A stretch of 64,000 nucleotides of DNA. It comes from Leucobacter denitrificans (GTDB lineage Bacteria > Actinomycetota > Actinomycetes > Actinomycetales > Microbacteriaceae). A program made the position numbers and the translations under genes. This document shows positions 44,169-53,132 of the stretch, piece after piece (the stretch's first letter is position 1; every line of letters starts with the position of its first letter). Under the pieces are notes generated by a model. It had not been told where the DNA came from. It saw nothing but the letters and a program-made list of their open reading frames with translations, and searched no databases. Location of the stretch: positions 2,232,001-2,296,000 of the forward strand of contig NZ_CP060716.1 in the NCBI RefSeq assembly GCF_014396385.1. The letters are read 5' to 3'.

Positions 44169-44972
44169 GTGAGCGAAGAAGCCAGTACCCATCGTGTGAT
44201 AGATCCAAGCGTGCTGTATTTGGGCACCCCCGTGTATTTGGTGGGTACGAAGAACCCAGACGGATCCACCAACCTCGCACCGGCATCGAGCCACTTTGCG
44301 CTCGGTCGCATGATCGTGCTCGGCCTCGAGGAGGGTGGCCAGTCACTCGATAACGCCAGGCGCCACGGGGAGATCACAGTGAGTTTTCCGTCTGCTGAGC
44401 AATGGCAACACGTCGAGCGCCTCGCGGGTGTGACTGGGAAGAACCCCGTGCCTGACGACAAACGCGACGCGTATGCGTTTGAACCAGCCAAGTTTAATCG
44501 TGCAGGCCTAACGCCACTTGCGGGGGATGAGGTTTCGGTGGATCTGGTGGCCGAAGCACCGATTCAGCTCGAGGCACTTGTTCGGCGCATCACCCCTGGT
44601 GTCGCTGGCATCTACGGCATTGTCGAGGCTGAGGTCGTTCGCGTGCATGCACAGCATGAAGTAACGGTCGCGGGTACGAACCACATTGACCCTGAGGCGT
44701 GGCATCCGCTCATTTACGCCTACCGGCACTTCTACGACCGGGGAGCTGAAATCGGGTGGACCAGGAAAACTCCGTTCCCTACAGCGCCAGAACCCATCGA
44801 CAGATGGGAAGCGAGTGGCGGCGCCTGGCGGGTTGCCGCAGACACGGGAACCACCGCGACCGTTGAGCTGCTTCGCTGCGATGGTGGCGAAGTGGTGGAT
44901 CAACTCACCCTCACCGACCAACGCGATCTTCGGTGGGCCAGAGTGCAACTCGCGATCGGGGGCAAGGCATGA
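44169..44972 (+). CDS. Flavin-reductase-like FMN-binding split-barrel protein
   Basis: 267 residues, GTG start. The N terminus, DPSVLYLGTPVYLVGTKNPDGSTNLAPASSHFALG, and the loop SLDNARRHGEITVSFPS are typical of flavin-reductase-like proteins that bind FMN on a split barrel. The later part (VAGTNHIDPEAWHPLIYAYRHFYDRG) is shared by larger relatives. The substrate is unknown; it may supply or use reduced flavin. ATGA overlap with the nitronate monooxygenase gene indicates coupled translation and perhaps a shared pathway. Confidence 0.75.
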   Translation: MSEEASTHRVIDPSVLYLGTPVYLVGTKNPDGSTNLAPASSHFALGRMIVLGLEEGGQSLDNARRHGEITVSFPSAEQWQHVERLAGVTGKNPVPDDKRDAYAFEPAKFNRAGLTPLAGDEVSVDLVAEAPIQLEALVRRITPGVAGIYGIVEAEVVRVHAQHEVTVAGTNHIDPEAWHPLIYAYRHFYDRGAEIGWTRKTPFPTAPEPIDRWEASGGAWRVAADTGTTATVELLRCDGGEVVDQLTLTDQRDLRWARVQLAIGGKA

Positions 44973-45919
44973 GTGTTTGGGCAGCTGAGCTGGGTCTCGA
45001 GCATCCCATTGTGTGCGCGCCTATGGGCGGTGTCGCCGGTGGACGACTTGCGGCTGCCGTTTCGCGGACGGGTGCACTCGGAATGATTGGCATGGGAAGT
45101 TCGGGTTCCGCCGTAGCGCTCAGGCGTGAGCTCGCGAACTTTCGAATGTACGCTCCCGCGGAACCGGTTCCATGGGGCATCGGTATGGTCGCTTGGGGCA
45201 TTGAGCGAGACCCGGAAATGCTCGACGTGGCACTCAGCGCCGGACCGAGCGTGATCTCGGTGGGGTTTGGTGATTGGGAGGCCGATCCACAATCAACCTG
45301 GATCGACGCGGCCCGCAGTGCCGGTGCGCAGACGGTGACCCAGGTCGCGACGGTCAGCGAGGCGCGATACGCGGCAGACGCTGGCGTCGACCTGATTGTC
45401 GCGCGCGGAATGGAGGCCGGTGGTCACGGGCAACACTTTCGCCCGCGTGATGATTTGCTTCGCGAGGTCATCGCGGCCGTTGACGTGCCGGTGCTTTCTG
45501 CTGGCGCGATTCACACCCCGGCACAGATCGACCATGCGCTCGCCGCCGGGGCAGCAGGGGTGTGGATCGGCACAGCCTTTCAGGCCTGCACCGAATCACT
45601 TGTGAGCGACGCTGCGAGGCGCGTGCTCTTTGCGGCAACGGGGGAGGACACGATGGTGTCGCGCGTGCTTGATGTCGCGCTCGAACGGCCTTGGCCCGAG
45701 CGGATTCCGGAACGGCTGCTGCGCACGCCTTTTGTCGAGCGCTGGGACGGACGGGAGGCGGAGCTCGCGTCGAATGCTGAGGCGCGGGCCGCATTCAGGG
45801 AAGCCTACGCTGCCGATGACTTTGCGGTGGTGCCGATTGATGCTGGCGAGGGCGTCGGCGCGCTGACCGAAGAACTGAGTGCGGCGGAGGTTATTCGGCG
45901 ACTCACTGGTGGGCTCTAA
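44969..45919 (+). CDS. Nitronate monooxygenase family FMN enzyme
   Basis: ATG 44969 overlaps the upstream stop by 4 bp; 316 residues. It is a TIM barrel with the NMO pattern: HPIVCAPMGGVAGGRLAAAVSRTGALGMIGMG at the N terminus, VDLIVARGMEAGGHG (the flavin and catalytic His region) near residue 145, VPVLSAGAIHT and GAAGVWIGTAFQA. These enzymes oxidise nitronates, detoxifying propionate-3-nitronate, though some relatives have other substrates. Pairing with a split-barrel flavin protein supports a flavin-dependent role. Confidence 0.88.
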   Translation: MSVWAAELGLEHPIVCAPMGGVAGGRLAAAVSRTGALGMIGMGSSGSAVALRRELANFRMYAPAEPVPWGIGMVAWGIERDPEMLDVALSAGPSVISVGFGDWEADPQSTWIDAARSAGAQTVTQVATVSEARYAADAGVDLIVARGMEAGGHGQHFRPRDDLLREVIAAVDVPVLSAGAIHTPAQIDHALAAGAAGVWIGTAFQACTESLVSDAARRVLFAATGEDTMVSRVLDVALERPWPERIPERLLRTPFVERWDGREAELASNAEARAAFREAYAADDFAVVPIDAGEGVGALTEELSAAEVIRRLTGGL

Positions 45920-45974
45920 TACTCGCGTGTGGGCACGCCAGCCGGGTGTGCCTGACAGCTTCTATGATGAACCT

Positions 45975-47357
45975 GTGAACAATACCCGGCCCGATGCTGC
46001 TGCCACTACCAACGTTTCCGCACGACTCGATGCGCTCCCGCTCAACCGCAAGCACATGCGTGTGCTCTCAGGCTCGGGCATCGGGTGGGCGCTCGATGCC
46101 ATGGATGTGGGACTCATCTCGTTCATCATCGCCGCGCTCACTGCACAATGGGGGCTTACGAAGGGCGAGGGCGGGCTCATCGCCTCAATCGGATTCGTTG
46201 GTATGGCGATTGGTGCGAGCCTGGGTGGCTTGCTGGCTGACCGCATTGGTAGGCGGCAGGTGTTCGCGCTCACGCTGCTCATTTACGGTGTCGCGACCGG
46301 TGCAAGCGCACTCGTCGGTGGAATCGCGCTACTCCTTATCCTTCGGTTCTTCGTGGGGCTAGGCCTCGGAGCTGAGCTTCCGGTCGCATCAACCTACGTC
46401 TCTGAGTTTGCGCCAGCGCGAATTCGAGGCCGACTAATCGTCATTCTCGAGGCATTCTGGGCCGTCGGATGGACGGCGTCTGCGATTATCGGATACTTCG
46501 TTGTGCCCGCATCAGACAACGGTTGGAGATGGGCGTTTGCCATCGGCGCGATTCCAGCCGTGTACGCGCTAGTGGTGCGGTGGGGGTTGCCCGAGTCCGC
46601 GCGTTGGCTTGCCGGTCGCGGCAAAGTCGCTGAGGCCGAGCGCGTCGTTGCAGACTTCGAGGCGTCTCCGGCTGTGTTTGGGAGCGAGCCTGTGGCTCAA
46701 ACTCCGGTCATTCCTGGCGCTTCCGGTGCGACGCAGCCGCAGCGACCTGGTGGTTCGCGCAATCGATTCGCAGCGCTGTGGTCTGCGGAGTACCGGGTGC
46801 GCACGCTCTCGATTTGGCTGGTCTGGCTCTGCGTGAACTTCGCGTATTACGGCGCGTTTATTTGGATCCCGAGCATTCTCGTCGATGCTGGCTTCAGTCT
46901 CGTTCGCTCATTCGGATTCACGCTCATCATTACGCTCGCCCAGCTCCCCGGGTACGCGGTTGCGGCGTGGCTTATCGAGAAGTGGGGCCGCAGACTCACC
47001 CTGTCGGTGTTTCTCGCTGGATCGGCGCTCTCTGCAATCGCCTTTGGTACCGTGCACGTCGAGTGGGCGATCATTGCTGCTGGCATGGCGCTTTCGTTCT
47101 TTAACCTTGGCGCCTGGGGAGCCGTGTATGCGGTGACTCCAGAGTTGTATCCGACCGACCTTCGTGGCACCGGTGCTGGGTGGGCTGCCGGGTTCGGGCG
47201 CATCGCATCGATCGTTGCGCCTATGCTCGTACCCGTATTGCTCATTGCGGGCGGCACGGGCTTGACGTTCACGGTCTTTGCGATCTTCTTTGTCATTGCG
47301 GCAGTCGCAGCCTGGGGCCTCAAAGAGTTCGCAGGCAAGGCGCTCGCCGAGCACTAA
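45975..47357 (+). CDS. MFS transporter (metabolite:H+ symporter type)
   Basis: GTG 45975 (MNNTRPDAAATTN) avoids overlap with the upstream gene and gives 460 residues; the frame is open to 45879, so the start is uncertain. Twelve hydrophobic segments, the MFS motif A GGLLADRIGRRQVF after helix 2, and ELPVASTYVSEFAPARIRGR are present. The sugar/aromatic-acid symporter signature is PTDLRGTGAGWAAGFGRIAS. It probably imports a small organic acid or sugar by proton symport; the substrate cannot be told. tRNA-Arg follows. Confidence 0.85.
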   Translation: MNNTRPDAAATTNVSARLDALPLNRKHMRVLSGSGIGWALDAMDVGLISFIIAALTAQWGLTKGEGGLIASIGFVGMAIGASLGGLLADRIGRRQVFALTLLIYGVATGASALVGGIALLLILRFFVGLGLGAELPVASTYVSEFAPARIRGRLIVILEAFWAVGWTASAIIGYFVVPASDNGWRWAFAIGAIPAVYALVVRWGLPESARWLAGRGKVAEAERVVADFEASPAVFGSEPVAQTPVIPGASGATQPQRPGGSRNRFAALWSAEYRVRTLSIWLVWLCVNFAYYGAFIWIPSILVDAGFSLVRSFGFTLIITLAQLPGYAVAAWLIEKWGRRLTLSVFLAGSALSAIAFGTVHVEWAIIAAGMALSFFNLGAWGAVYAVTPELYPTDLRGTGAGWAAGFGRIASIVAPMLVPVLLIAGGTGLTFTVFAIFFVIAAVAAWGLKEFAGKALAEH

Positions 47358-47437
47358 CGTGCGGTTCACCGCAGTTACGTATACGGTGCGCGAGGGGTGC
47401 CTGACGGTGCGCTAGGCTAGTGGAGTTGACTTTGCTC

Positions 47438-47510
47438 GCCTCCGTAGCTCAGGGGATAGAGCGCCGGTTTCCGGTACCGTAGGTCGGGGGTTCGAATCCC
47501 TCCGGGGGCA
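47438..47510 (+). tRNA. tRNA-Arg (anticodon CCG)
   Basis: A 73-base cloverleaf: acceptor GCCTCCG with CGGGGGC, D-stem GCTC/GAGC, anticodon loop TTCCGGT with anticodon CCG, variable loop AGGTC and T-arm with TTCGAAT. CCA is not encoded; discriminator A. The top pair of the anticodon stem is C-T (27/43), a mismatch, the other four pairs being sound. It reads CGG arginine codons. Confidence 0.95.
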
Positions 47511-47523
47511 CTCAACAAAAAGC

Positions 47524-47568
47524 GGCTCTGACCAGGTGTTTATCACCTCGTCGGAGCCTCTTTCCTTT
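47524..47568 (+). terminator. Intrinsic terminator after tRNA-Arg
   Basis: Stem GGCTCTGAC with GTCGGAGCC (nine pairs, one G-T), an inner AGGTG/CACCT helix and a pyrimidine-rich tail, TCTTTCCTTT, begin 14 bases after the tRNA. Confidence 0.85.
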
Positions 47569-47825
47569 GTCTCAGGTGCCGCTCCGCGGGTCATGCCAAC
47601 CTAAAATGCCGAAAATCCGCGTGATTCCGATTTGCATGGTCTCAACCTCATATGAGTAGAGTGTGTCGGGAAGTCACCGCGGTAGGGGCGTCCTCATTGG
47701 ACTGGTGGTCGGCCGATACATGCCTAACGTCCAAACGATGAGATAGCTGGTTAGGGTCCGGGTTTATCGGAGCTATTCGACTGAGAAGCGCTAGGCGTCA
47801 TTTTCAGTGAAAACTCCAAACGAGA
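47569..47825. other. Gene-free stretch after tRNA-Arg
   Basis: About 260 bases with no convincing ORF, RNA gene or repeat. The base composition is less GC-rich than the flanking housekeeping genes, and the following gene is poorly conserved-looking. A copy of the tRNA 3' end that would mark an integrated element was not found in the window. Confidence 0.5.
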
Positions 47826-48299
47826 GTGACCGACCTTATGAACGAAGTATTTGATACTGGAACGAGAGCCTTTCGCCCAAAGGGGTCCACCATATACAGG
47901 TGCACGAAGTGCCTCTCAGTAACTTTTGTGAGTATAGCGGTGCTTTCGCTCCTTTCACCGTATCTTGCGGATCGTATGGACCCGGGTGGAAGTTCAGGCC
48001 TCGCAGCGATGATAATCGGATGGCTGGTGGTAGTTCCCTGCGCGGTTGTACTTGCTGTCATTAGTGGCGCAGTGGCGTCAATTCTTTCCATACGGATGGC
48101 ATCTGGCACGCTGCAAAACCGAGGAAGGACGTTTTTTACCTGGTCGTTGATACCGGGAGCAGCCGTGATTTTCTATGTGTTGTTGGGAAACACAGTGCCC
48201 TCTCTACTTGTGCTCTTGCTTCTTCCGCTTGTACTGATACTCGCCGCGTCGTGTGCTGTTCTGGTCAAGGCCATGAACAACATCAGGTCGGAGAGTTAA
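47826..48299 (+). CDS. Uncharacterised four-helix membrane protein
   Basis: 157 residues from the GTG at 47826; an ATG at 47838 (MNEVFDTGTRAFRPKG) is equally plausible. It has a basic N terminus with one CxxC (YRCTKCLS) and hydrophobic segments around residues 30-50, 60-90, 105-122 and 124-146. No family was recognised. It stands alone behind tRNA-Arg and has codon use less GC-biased than its neighbours (AGG, ATA, TTG codons), so recent acquisition is possible. Confidence 0.6.
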   Translation: MTDLMNEVFDTGTRAFRPKGSTIYRCTKCLSVTFVSIAVLSLLSPYLADRMDPGGSSGLAAMIIGWLVVVPCAVVLAVISGAVASILSIRMASGTLQNRGRTFFTWSLIPGAAVIFYVLLGNTVPSLLVLLLLPLVLILAASCAVLVKAMNNIRSES

Positions 48300-48377
48300 T
48301 TTGTACTGCCTGAACCAATACTTAAAGGCAAGGCCATTGGTCGGAAACTTTTCTCGAATGTGGCGCTATTCTGAGCG

Positions 48378-48383
48378 TATAAT
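48378..48383 (+). promoter_or_regulatory. Perfect -10 hexamer upstream of the argS gene cluster
   Basis: TATAAT lies 35 bp before the start of the 48419 gene. No good -35 at 16-18 bases is seen. It could begin the transcript that carries the membrane protein and argS. Confidence 0.4.
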
Positions 48384-48418
48384 CCAGCGGTTCTCCGCAC
48401 GATGGAAGGCAGTGTGAG

Positions 48419-49189
48419 ATGAACGGTAGTGAAGTCCGCGAATTCGCGGCAGTAGAAGTAGAAAAATCGAGGCCCCGAACTGGGTTCTGGATTCTCATTG
48501 GGTTGCTCGCACTCTCGGGCGTCGTGATGGCAGTGATTGTCTTTCTCGGCCTTACCGAATCGAAGGCGTTCACGATAGCGGGACTCATCTTTCTTGCCGA
48601 CGTCTACCTCATCATCTCGCTCGCGGCGCGCCACATTTGGCTTCAGCGAACGATTTGGGTCGGAACAGCGATCACGTTCATCCTCGGAGTCGTTGTCGCA
48701 TTCTGGGAAGAGACCGAATACTACGTTGGCGAGTGGGATCCAGACGTTCCGTACGACGAAATGCAGCGCTCGGTCTACGGCTTCCTCTCTGACCTCACAT
48801 TCGCGGCGCACACCATACTTGGGTGCTTGCTTGCACTTGGCATTATCTCTATTGCGCATCGGTGGATCCGGCGCGAACGAATCCTGATGAGTATTTACTA
48901 CTTCATGTTTGTTGCCGGGATCGTGGCGGGAATCCTATGGGCGATCGGATACATGATGCAGTTCTCCGACGATCTCGTTCCGCTGCAGCTCGGAGTGAGT
49001 ATTCTTGCACTCACCGCGGCCGCGATCATTATCATTGCGGGGTTTGTGCAGAGAAAGGCGCAGCAATCGGAAGAGCAATCGCGTCAGCTCGCAGCGGCAA
49101 CACAGATTTCGGGTGGGCTGTCAGACGATGCGCTCCGAGCACGAGTGCGTGAACTTGTCGATGAATACCTGGAGGAACGCGGGCGGTAG
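48419..49189 (+). CDS. Uncharacterised multi-helix membrane protein upstream of argS
   Basis: 256 residues, ATG after GGAAGG. Six hydrophobic segments are seen (about residues 24-46, 52-72, 80-98, 130-150, 160-182 and 190-210), with an acidic loop (FWEETEYYVGEWDPDVPYDEM) between the third and fourth. The cytoplasmic C terminus is helical and ends in LDDALRARVRELVDEYLEERGR-like charged sequence. No named family was recognised. It lies 11 bp before argS, suggesting one transcript. Confidence 0.7.
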   Translation: MNGSEVREFAAVEVEKSRPRTGFWILIGLLALSGVVMAVIVFLGLTESKAFTIAGLIFLADVYLIISLAARHIWLQRTIWVGTAITFILGVVVAFWEETEYYVGEWDPDVPYDEMQRSVYGFLSDLTFAAHTILGCLLALGIISIAHRWIRRERILMSIYYFMFVAGIVAGILWAIGYMMQFSDDLVPLQLGVSILALTAAAIIIIAGFVQRKAQQSEEQSRQLAAATQISGGLSDDALRARVRELVDEYLEERGR

Positions 49190-49200
49190 ACTAGATCCTT

Positions 49201-50880
49201 GTGACGCCACAAGAACTCTCCCAGGCACTTGCCCAAATTCTCGCTGATAACTTTGCCGCGCGCGGTGGCGATGCCGCGACGATTGAGGTGACCGAGCAGG
49301 ACACCCAGGTTGAGCGACCGAAGAACCGAGAGCACGGCGACTGGGCCTCCAACGTGGCTATGAAGTTCGCGAAGCGCGTCGGCACGAATCCGCGCGCACT
49401 GGCAGAAGAGATTGTCGCTGAGACCTCGAAGATCGACGGCGTGGCCAAAGCTGAGATCGCGGGCCCAGGATTCATCAACATCACGCTCGACGCGGCAAGT
49501 GCAGGCGAAACGGCACGTCGTGTCATCGAGCAGGGCGAGGCGTACGGTCGAGGCGATGCACTCGCGGGCCAGAACATCAACCTGGAGTTTGTGAGCGCGA
49601 ACCCCACGGGGCCACTGCACATGGGGCACACCCGTTGGGCGGCACTTGGCGATTCAACCGCGCGAGTGCTCCGTGCTGCGGGTGCGAAGGTCACCAGTGA
49701 GTATTACATCAATGATGCGGGCGCGCAGATGAACAAGTTTGGTCGCTCGGTGCTCGCCGCTGCGTTGAACGAAGAGGCGCCGGAGGACGCATACCCGGGC
49801 GAGTATATTCAAGAACTGGGCCGCAAGGTGCTCGCACAGGAACCGAAGCTCGTCGAACTAGCGGCGCACGATCGCGAGGCAGCCCTCGAGCTCGCTCAAG
49901 AACTTGGGTACCAACAGCAGCTCGCAGAGATCAAAGACTCGCTCGAGCGCTTCAACGTGCATTTCGACGTGTACTTCTCAGAGCGCACGCTCCACGCTGC
50001 TGGTCCGAATGGCGAGCCTAGCCCGATTGAGGCGGCAGTTGGCCGACTGCGCGAGCAGGGGCACGTGTTTGAAGAAGACGACGCAATCTGGGTGCGCACA
50101 ACTGACTTTGGTGATGACAAAGACCGCGTGTTCACGCGTGGCAACGGCATCTACACCTACTTTGCCGCAGACGCTGCCTACTACCTCACGAAGAAAGACC
50201 GTGGGTTCGGCGAGAAGATCTACCTCCTCGGTGCAGACCACCACGGATACATTGGTCGCCTCACCGCGATTGCGGGCGCCGCGGGCGACAACATCGAGAC
50301 CGATATCACCGTGCTCATTGGGCAACTGGTGAATCTCAACGGTGCCAAGCTCTCGAAGCGTGCGGGCAACATTATCGAGCTCGATGACCTGCTCGAGTGG
50401 CTCGGTTCCGACGCATTGCGCTACTGGTTGGCGCGCTACCCAGCTGATTCGCCGCTTGCCCTCGATGGTGAGAAGGTGCGCAGCCGTACGAACGATAATC
50501 CGGTCTTCTACGTGCAGTACGCGCACGCGCGCACCTGTGCGGTGGATCGCAATGCTGCGGCAGCAAATATCGCCCGCGATGCGTTCGTCCCAGAGCTGCT
50601 TACGCACGAGACAGAAACGGAACTGCTCGGCAAACTGCAGCAGTACCCCGGCATCGTCGCGGGTGCGGCTGAGCTTCGCGAACCACACCGTATCGCGAGG
50701 TTCCTCGAGGAGTTGGCTGCCGCATATCACCGCTGGTACGACAACTGCCGCGTGATCCCGCTCGGCGACGAGCCGGTGACCGACCTGCATCGTACGCGCC
50801 TGTGGCTCAATGACGCTGCACAACAGGTGCTCCGGAATGGGCTTGATTTGCTCGGCGTGTCAGCACCGGAGCGGCTCTAA
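49201..50880 (+). CDS. argS: Arginyl-tRNA synthetase
   Basis: 559 residues, GTG start. The N-terminal additional domain is followed by the class I signature ANPTGPLHMGHTRWAALGD (HIGH-like HMGH near residue 141), the KMSKS-like KLSKRAGN near residue 385, and the alpha-helical anticodon-binding domain ending VLRNGLDLLGVSAPERL. It charges tRNA-Arg in the cytoplasm. The DUF2993 gene follows after 4 bp, and lysA-hom-thrB follow in the same direction, the usual actinobacterial order. Confidence 0.97.
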   Translation: MTPQELSQALAQILADNFAARGGDAATIEVTEQDTQVERPKNREHGDWASNVAMKFAKRVGTNPRALAEEIVAETSKIDGVAKAEIAGPGFINITLDAASAGETARRVIEQGEAYGRGDALAGQNINLEFVSANPTGPLHMGHTRWAALGDSTARVLRAAGAKVTSEYYINDAGAQMNKFGRSVLAAALNEEAPEDAYPGEYIQELGRKVLAQEPKLVELAAHDREAALELAQELGYQQQLAEIKDSLERFNVHFDVYFSERTLHAAGPNGEPSPIEAAVGRLREQGHVFEEDDAIWVRTTDFGDDKDRVFTRGNGIYTYFAADAAYYLTKKDRGFGEKIYLLGADHHGYIGRLTAIAGAAGDNIETDITVLIGQLVNLNGAKLSKRAGNIIELDDLLEWLGSDALRYWLARYPADSPLALDGEKVRSRTNDNPVFYVQYAHARTCAVDRNAAAANIARDAFVPELLTHETETELLGKLQQYPGIVAGAAELREPHRIARFLEELAAAYHRWYDNCRVIPLGDEPVTDLHRTRLWLNDAAQQVLRNGLDLLGVSAPERL

Positions 50881-50884
50881 CGCA

Positions 50885-51631
50885 ATGCCTCGGTGGGGGA
50901 AGGCGCTCCTTGTCTTCGCGGCATTGCTCATCGTGCTGGCCGGCGTCGGCGAAATTGGTCTGCGCAGTGTCATACCCGGCATAGTGCAGAGCCAAGTTCG
51001 TGACAAACTGAATCTCCCCAAGAGCCACCCGGTATATGTCGAACTCGGTGGATCGGCGCTACTTCATGCGATCCAGGGAGGTGTCGGCAACATTGATGTT
51101 GAGGTGCCTGATGCTCCGGTGGCAGAAGGCGTTGAGGCGACACTGTCTTTGCACGCTGATCGGATTCCGTTCGCGGTGACCTCAGGAGAGATGCGAGGAG
51201 CGACCGCCTCGGTATACGTTCCGTCGGCGAAACTGAGCAGTGTGATTTCGACGCTCACGAGCGGGCTTGCTGATGAGGGGCGCACGCTTGGCGGAACGCT
51301 CATTGTTGGTAAGACGATTGAGGCGTTTGGGTTCTCGGTACCGCTCGAAGGTACGCTCAAGCTTTCGGCAATCGATGGTGACGTTCAAGTCACCCCTACT
51401 GGTCTGTCGGCCGTGGGGTTCGACCTGAATACCGACCAGATTGTCGCGGCGACCGGCGGCCTGCTTGAGCCTCTGCTTTCACCGCGAGTGATTTGCATTG
51501 CCGACCAGATACCCCAGGGTGTCTCGCTCGAGAAGATCGACGTGGCGACCGGCGGGGTGCGCGTCGACGTTGCTCTCGTCGACGACTTCCTGTCGAACCC
51601 CGCCCAACTCGAGCTCGGCACCTGTGAATAG
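50885..51631 (+). CDS. DUF2993 (LmeA-like) membrane-anchored protein
   Basis: ATG 50885 gives 248 residues: an N-terminal signal/anchor helix (KALLVFAALLIVLAGVGEIGL) then a beta-rich extracytoplasmic domain. The pattern (LGGSALLHAIQGGVGNIDVEVPDAPV, LSAVGFDLNTDQIVAATGG, GVRVDVAL) is that of DUF2993, whose mycobacterial member LmeA binds phosphatidylinositides and aids lipoglycan maturation. A similar envelope-lipid role here is inference from the family. It lies 4 bp after argS. Confidence 0.82.
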   Translation: MPRWGKALLVFAALLIVLAGVGEIGLRSVIPGIVQSQVRDKLNLPKSHPVYVELGGSALLHAIQGGVGNIDVEVPDAPVAEGVEATLSLHADRIPFAVTSGEMRGATASVYVPSAKLSSVISTLTSGLADEGRTLGGTLIVGKTIEAFGFSVPLEGTLKLSAIDGDVQVTPTGLSAVGFDLNTDQIVAATGGLLEPLLSPRVICIADQIPQGVSLEKIDVATGGVRVDVALVDDFLSNPAQLELGTCE

Positions 51632-51693
51632 GGCTAAGGCTCACTAGAATCTATCTTTGGGCTTAGAACCTGCCCATACTTCGAGGAGAACAC

Positions 51694-53100
51694 ATGACCG
51701 AGCAGCGGCACGTAGACGTTAACGGAATCGATGATCGCGTGTTTCCGAAGGGTGCCCGGCGCGGACGTGAGTGCCGCCAACTCAAGCTCGGAGGAATTCG
51801 GGCGACCGAACTTGTTGAGCAGTTTGGCTCGCCGCTCTACGTTGTCGACGAGGATCAAACGCGCGCAACGGCCCGCGAGATTCGAGATGCATTACGGTCA
51901 GAAGCGCAACGCATCGGCACTGACGCGAAGGTGTATTACGCGAGCAAAGCGTTTCTTTGCGTCGAGGTAGCACGTTGGATGGACGAGGAAGGTCTGCCAA
52001 TCGACGTTGCGAGTGGCGGCGAGCTCGCTGTGGCGCTTGCCGCGGGTGTGGATCCACAAAATATTGGCTTTCACGGTAACAACAAATCTGAGGCCGAAAT
52101 CGCGCGTGCGATCGAGGTGGGCATCGGCACGATCATCATCGACAGCGAGATTGAGGTGGAGCGAATTGCTGCCGCGGCATCGGCTGCGGGCCGCACTCAG
52201 TCGGTTCGGCTGCGCGTAAATAGCGGAGTGCACGCTTCGACTCACGACTATCTCGCTACCGCTCACGAAGACCAGAAGTTTGGAATGCCGCTTTCAGAAG
52301 CGCCAGCGATGGTGCGAAAGATCGTGGCACATGAGAACCTGAACTTTTTGGGTCTGCACTGCCACATCGGTTCGCAGATTTTTGCCACCGAAGGGTTCCG
52401 CGAGTCAGCGGAGCGACTGCTCAGCGTCTACGGCGAGCTTTCTGAGATTACCGGTGGCCCGATCGCCGAACTCAACCTCGGGGGAGGGTTCGGCATCGCG
52501 TACACACCCGATCAGGCAGGGGAAGCGCCTGACGTGCGAGAGATCGCGCGTCAACTCGCCGACATTGTGAAGCAGGCATGTGATGATGCAGGGCTCCCTC
52601 TTCCGAAGCTCGCCTTTGAGCCTGGTCGAGCGATCGTGGGGCAGTCTGGCGTCACGCTCTACACCGTCGGCACCACAAAGCGAGTGCAACTTGCCGGAAG
52701 TGATGCGGCGGCCGACCCCGCAGATCACGGGTATGGTGAACGCATCTACGTGAGTGTCGACGGCGGCATGAGCGACAATGCTCGACCAGCGCTCTACGGT
52801 TCTGATTACCACGTGCGCATCGCGAACCGTGTCAGCGATGCTGAGCCCGCACTCGTGCGAGTCGTCGGCAAGCACTGCGAATCTGGCGACATTGTTGTGT
52901 ACCGTGACGAGCTACCGGGCGATGTTTCGCCCGGTGATGTGCTGGCTGTCGCAGCAACCGGAGCATACTGCTGGTCGCTCTCGAGTAATTACAACTATGT
53001 TCCAAGGCCACCGGTGGTCGCGCTTCGAAATGGAGAAGCACGTATCATCGTCAGGGGCGAGACAGAGAACGACTTACTCGCGCTCAGCGTGACAGAGTAG
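51694..53100 (+). CDS. lysA: Diaminopimelate decarboxylase
   Basis: 468 residues; ATG after GAGGAG. Group IV PLP decarboxylase features: YYASKAF with the PLP lysine (near residue 91), DVASGGELAVAL, LGLHCHIGSQI, NLGGGFGIAYT and FEPGRAIVG, and the C-terminal CESGD catalytic cysteine loop (GKHCESGDIV). It converts meso-diaminopimelate to lysine, the last step of lysine synthesis. It precedes hom and thrB, so this is an aspartate-family amino-acid block. Confidence 0.96.
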   Translation: MTEQRHVDVNGIDDRVFPKGARRGRECRQLKLGGIRATELVEQFGSPLYVVDEDQTRATAREIRDALRSEAQRIGTDAKVYYASKAFLCVEVARWMDEEGLPIDVASGGELAVALAAGVDPQNIGFHGNNKSEAEIARAIEVGIGTIIIDSEIEVERIAAAASAAGRTQSVRLRVNSGVHASTHDYLATAHEDQKFGMPLSEAPAMVRKIVAHENLNFLGLHCHIGSQIFATEGFRESAERLLSVYGELSEITGGPIAELNLGGGFGIAYTPDQAGEAPDVREIARQLADIVKQACDDAGLPLPKLAFEPGRAIVGQSGVTLYTVGTTKRVQLAGSDAAADPADHGYGERIYVSVDGGMSDNARPALYGSDYHVRIANRVSDAEPALVRVVGKHCESGDIVVYRDELPGDVSPGDVLAVAATGAYCWSLSSNYNYVPRPPVVALRNGEARIIVRGETENDLLALSVTE

Positions 53101-53132
53101 GCGAGTAGGCCTAGAAAGATACGGAGTTTTAC

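Noticed and set aside
47438..47510. A missing G in the tRNA-Arg anticodon stem
   Set aside because: Adding a G would mend the top pair but give an extra base in the variable region; the 73-base form is normal, so the mismatch is left as seen.
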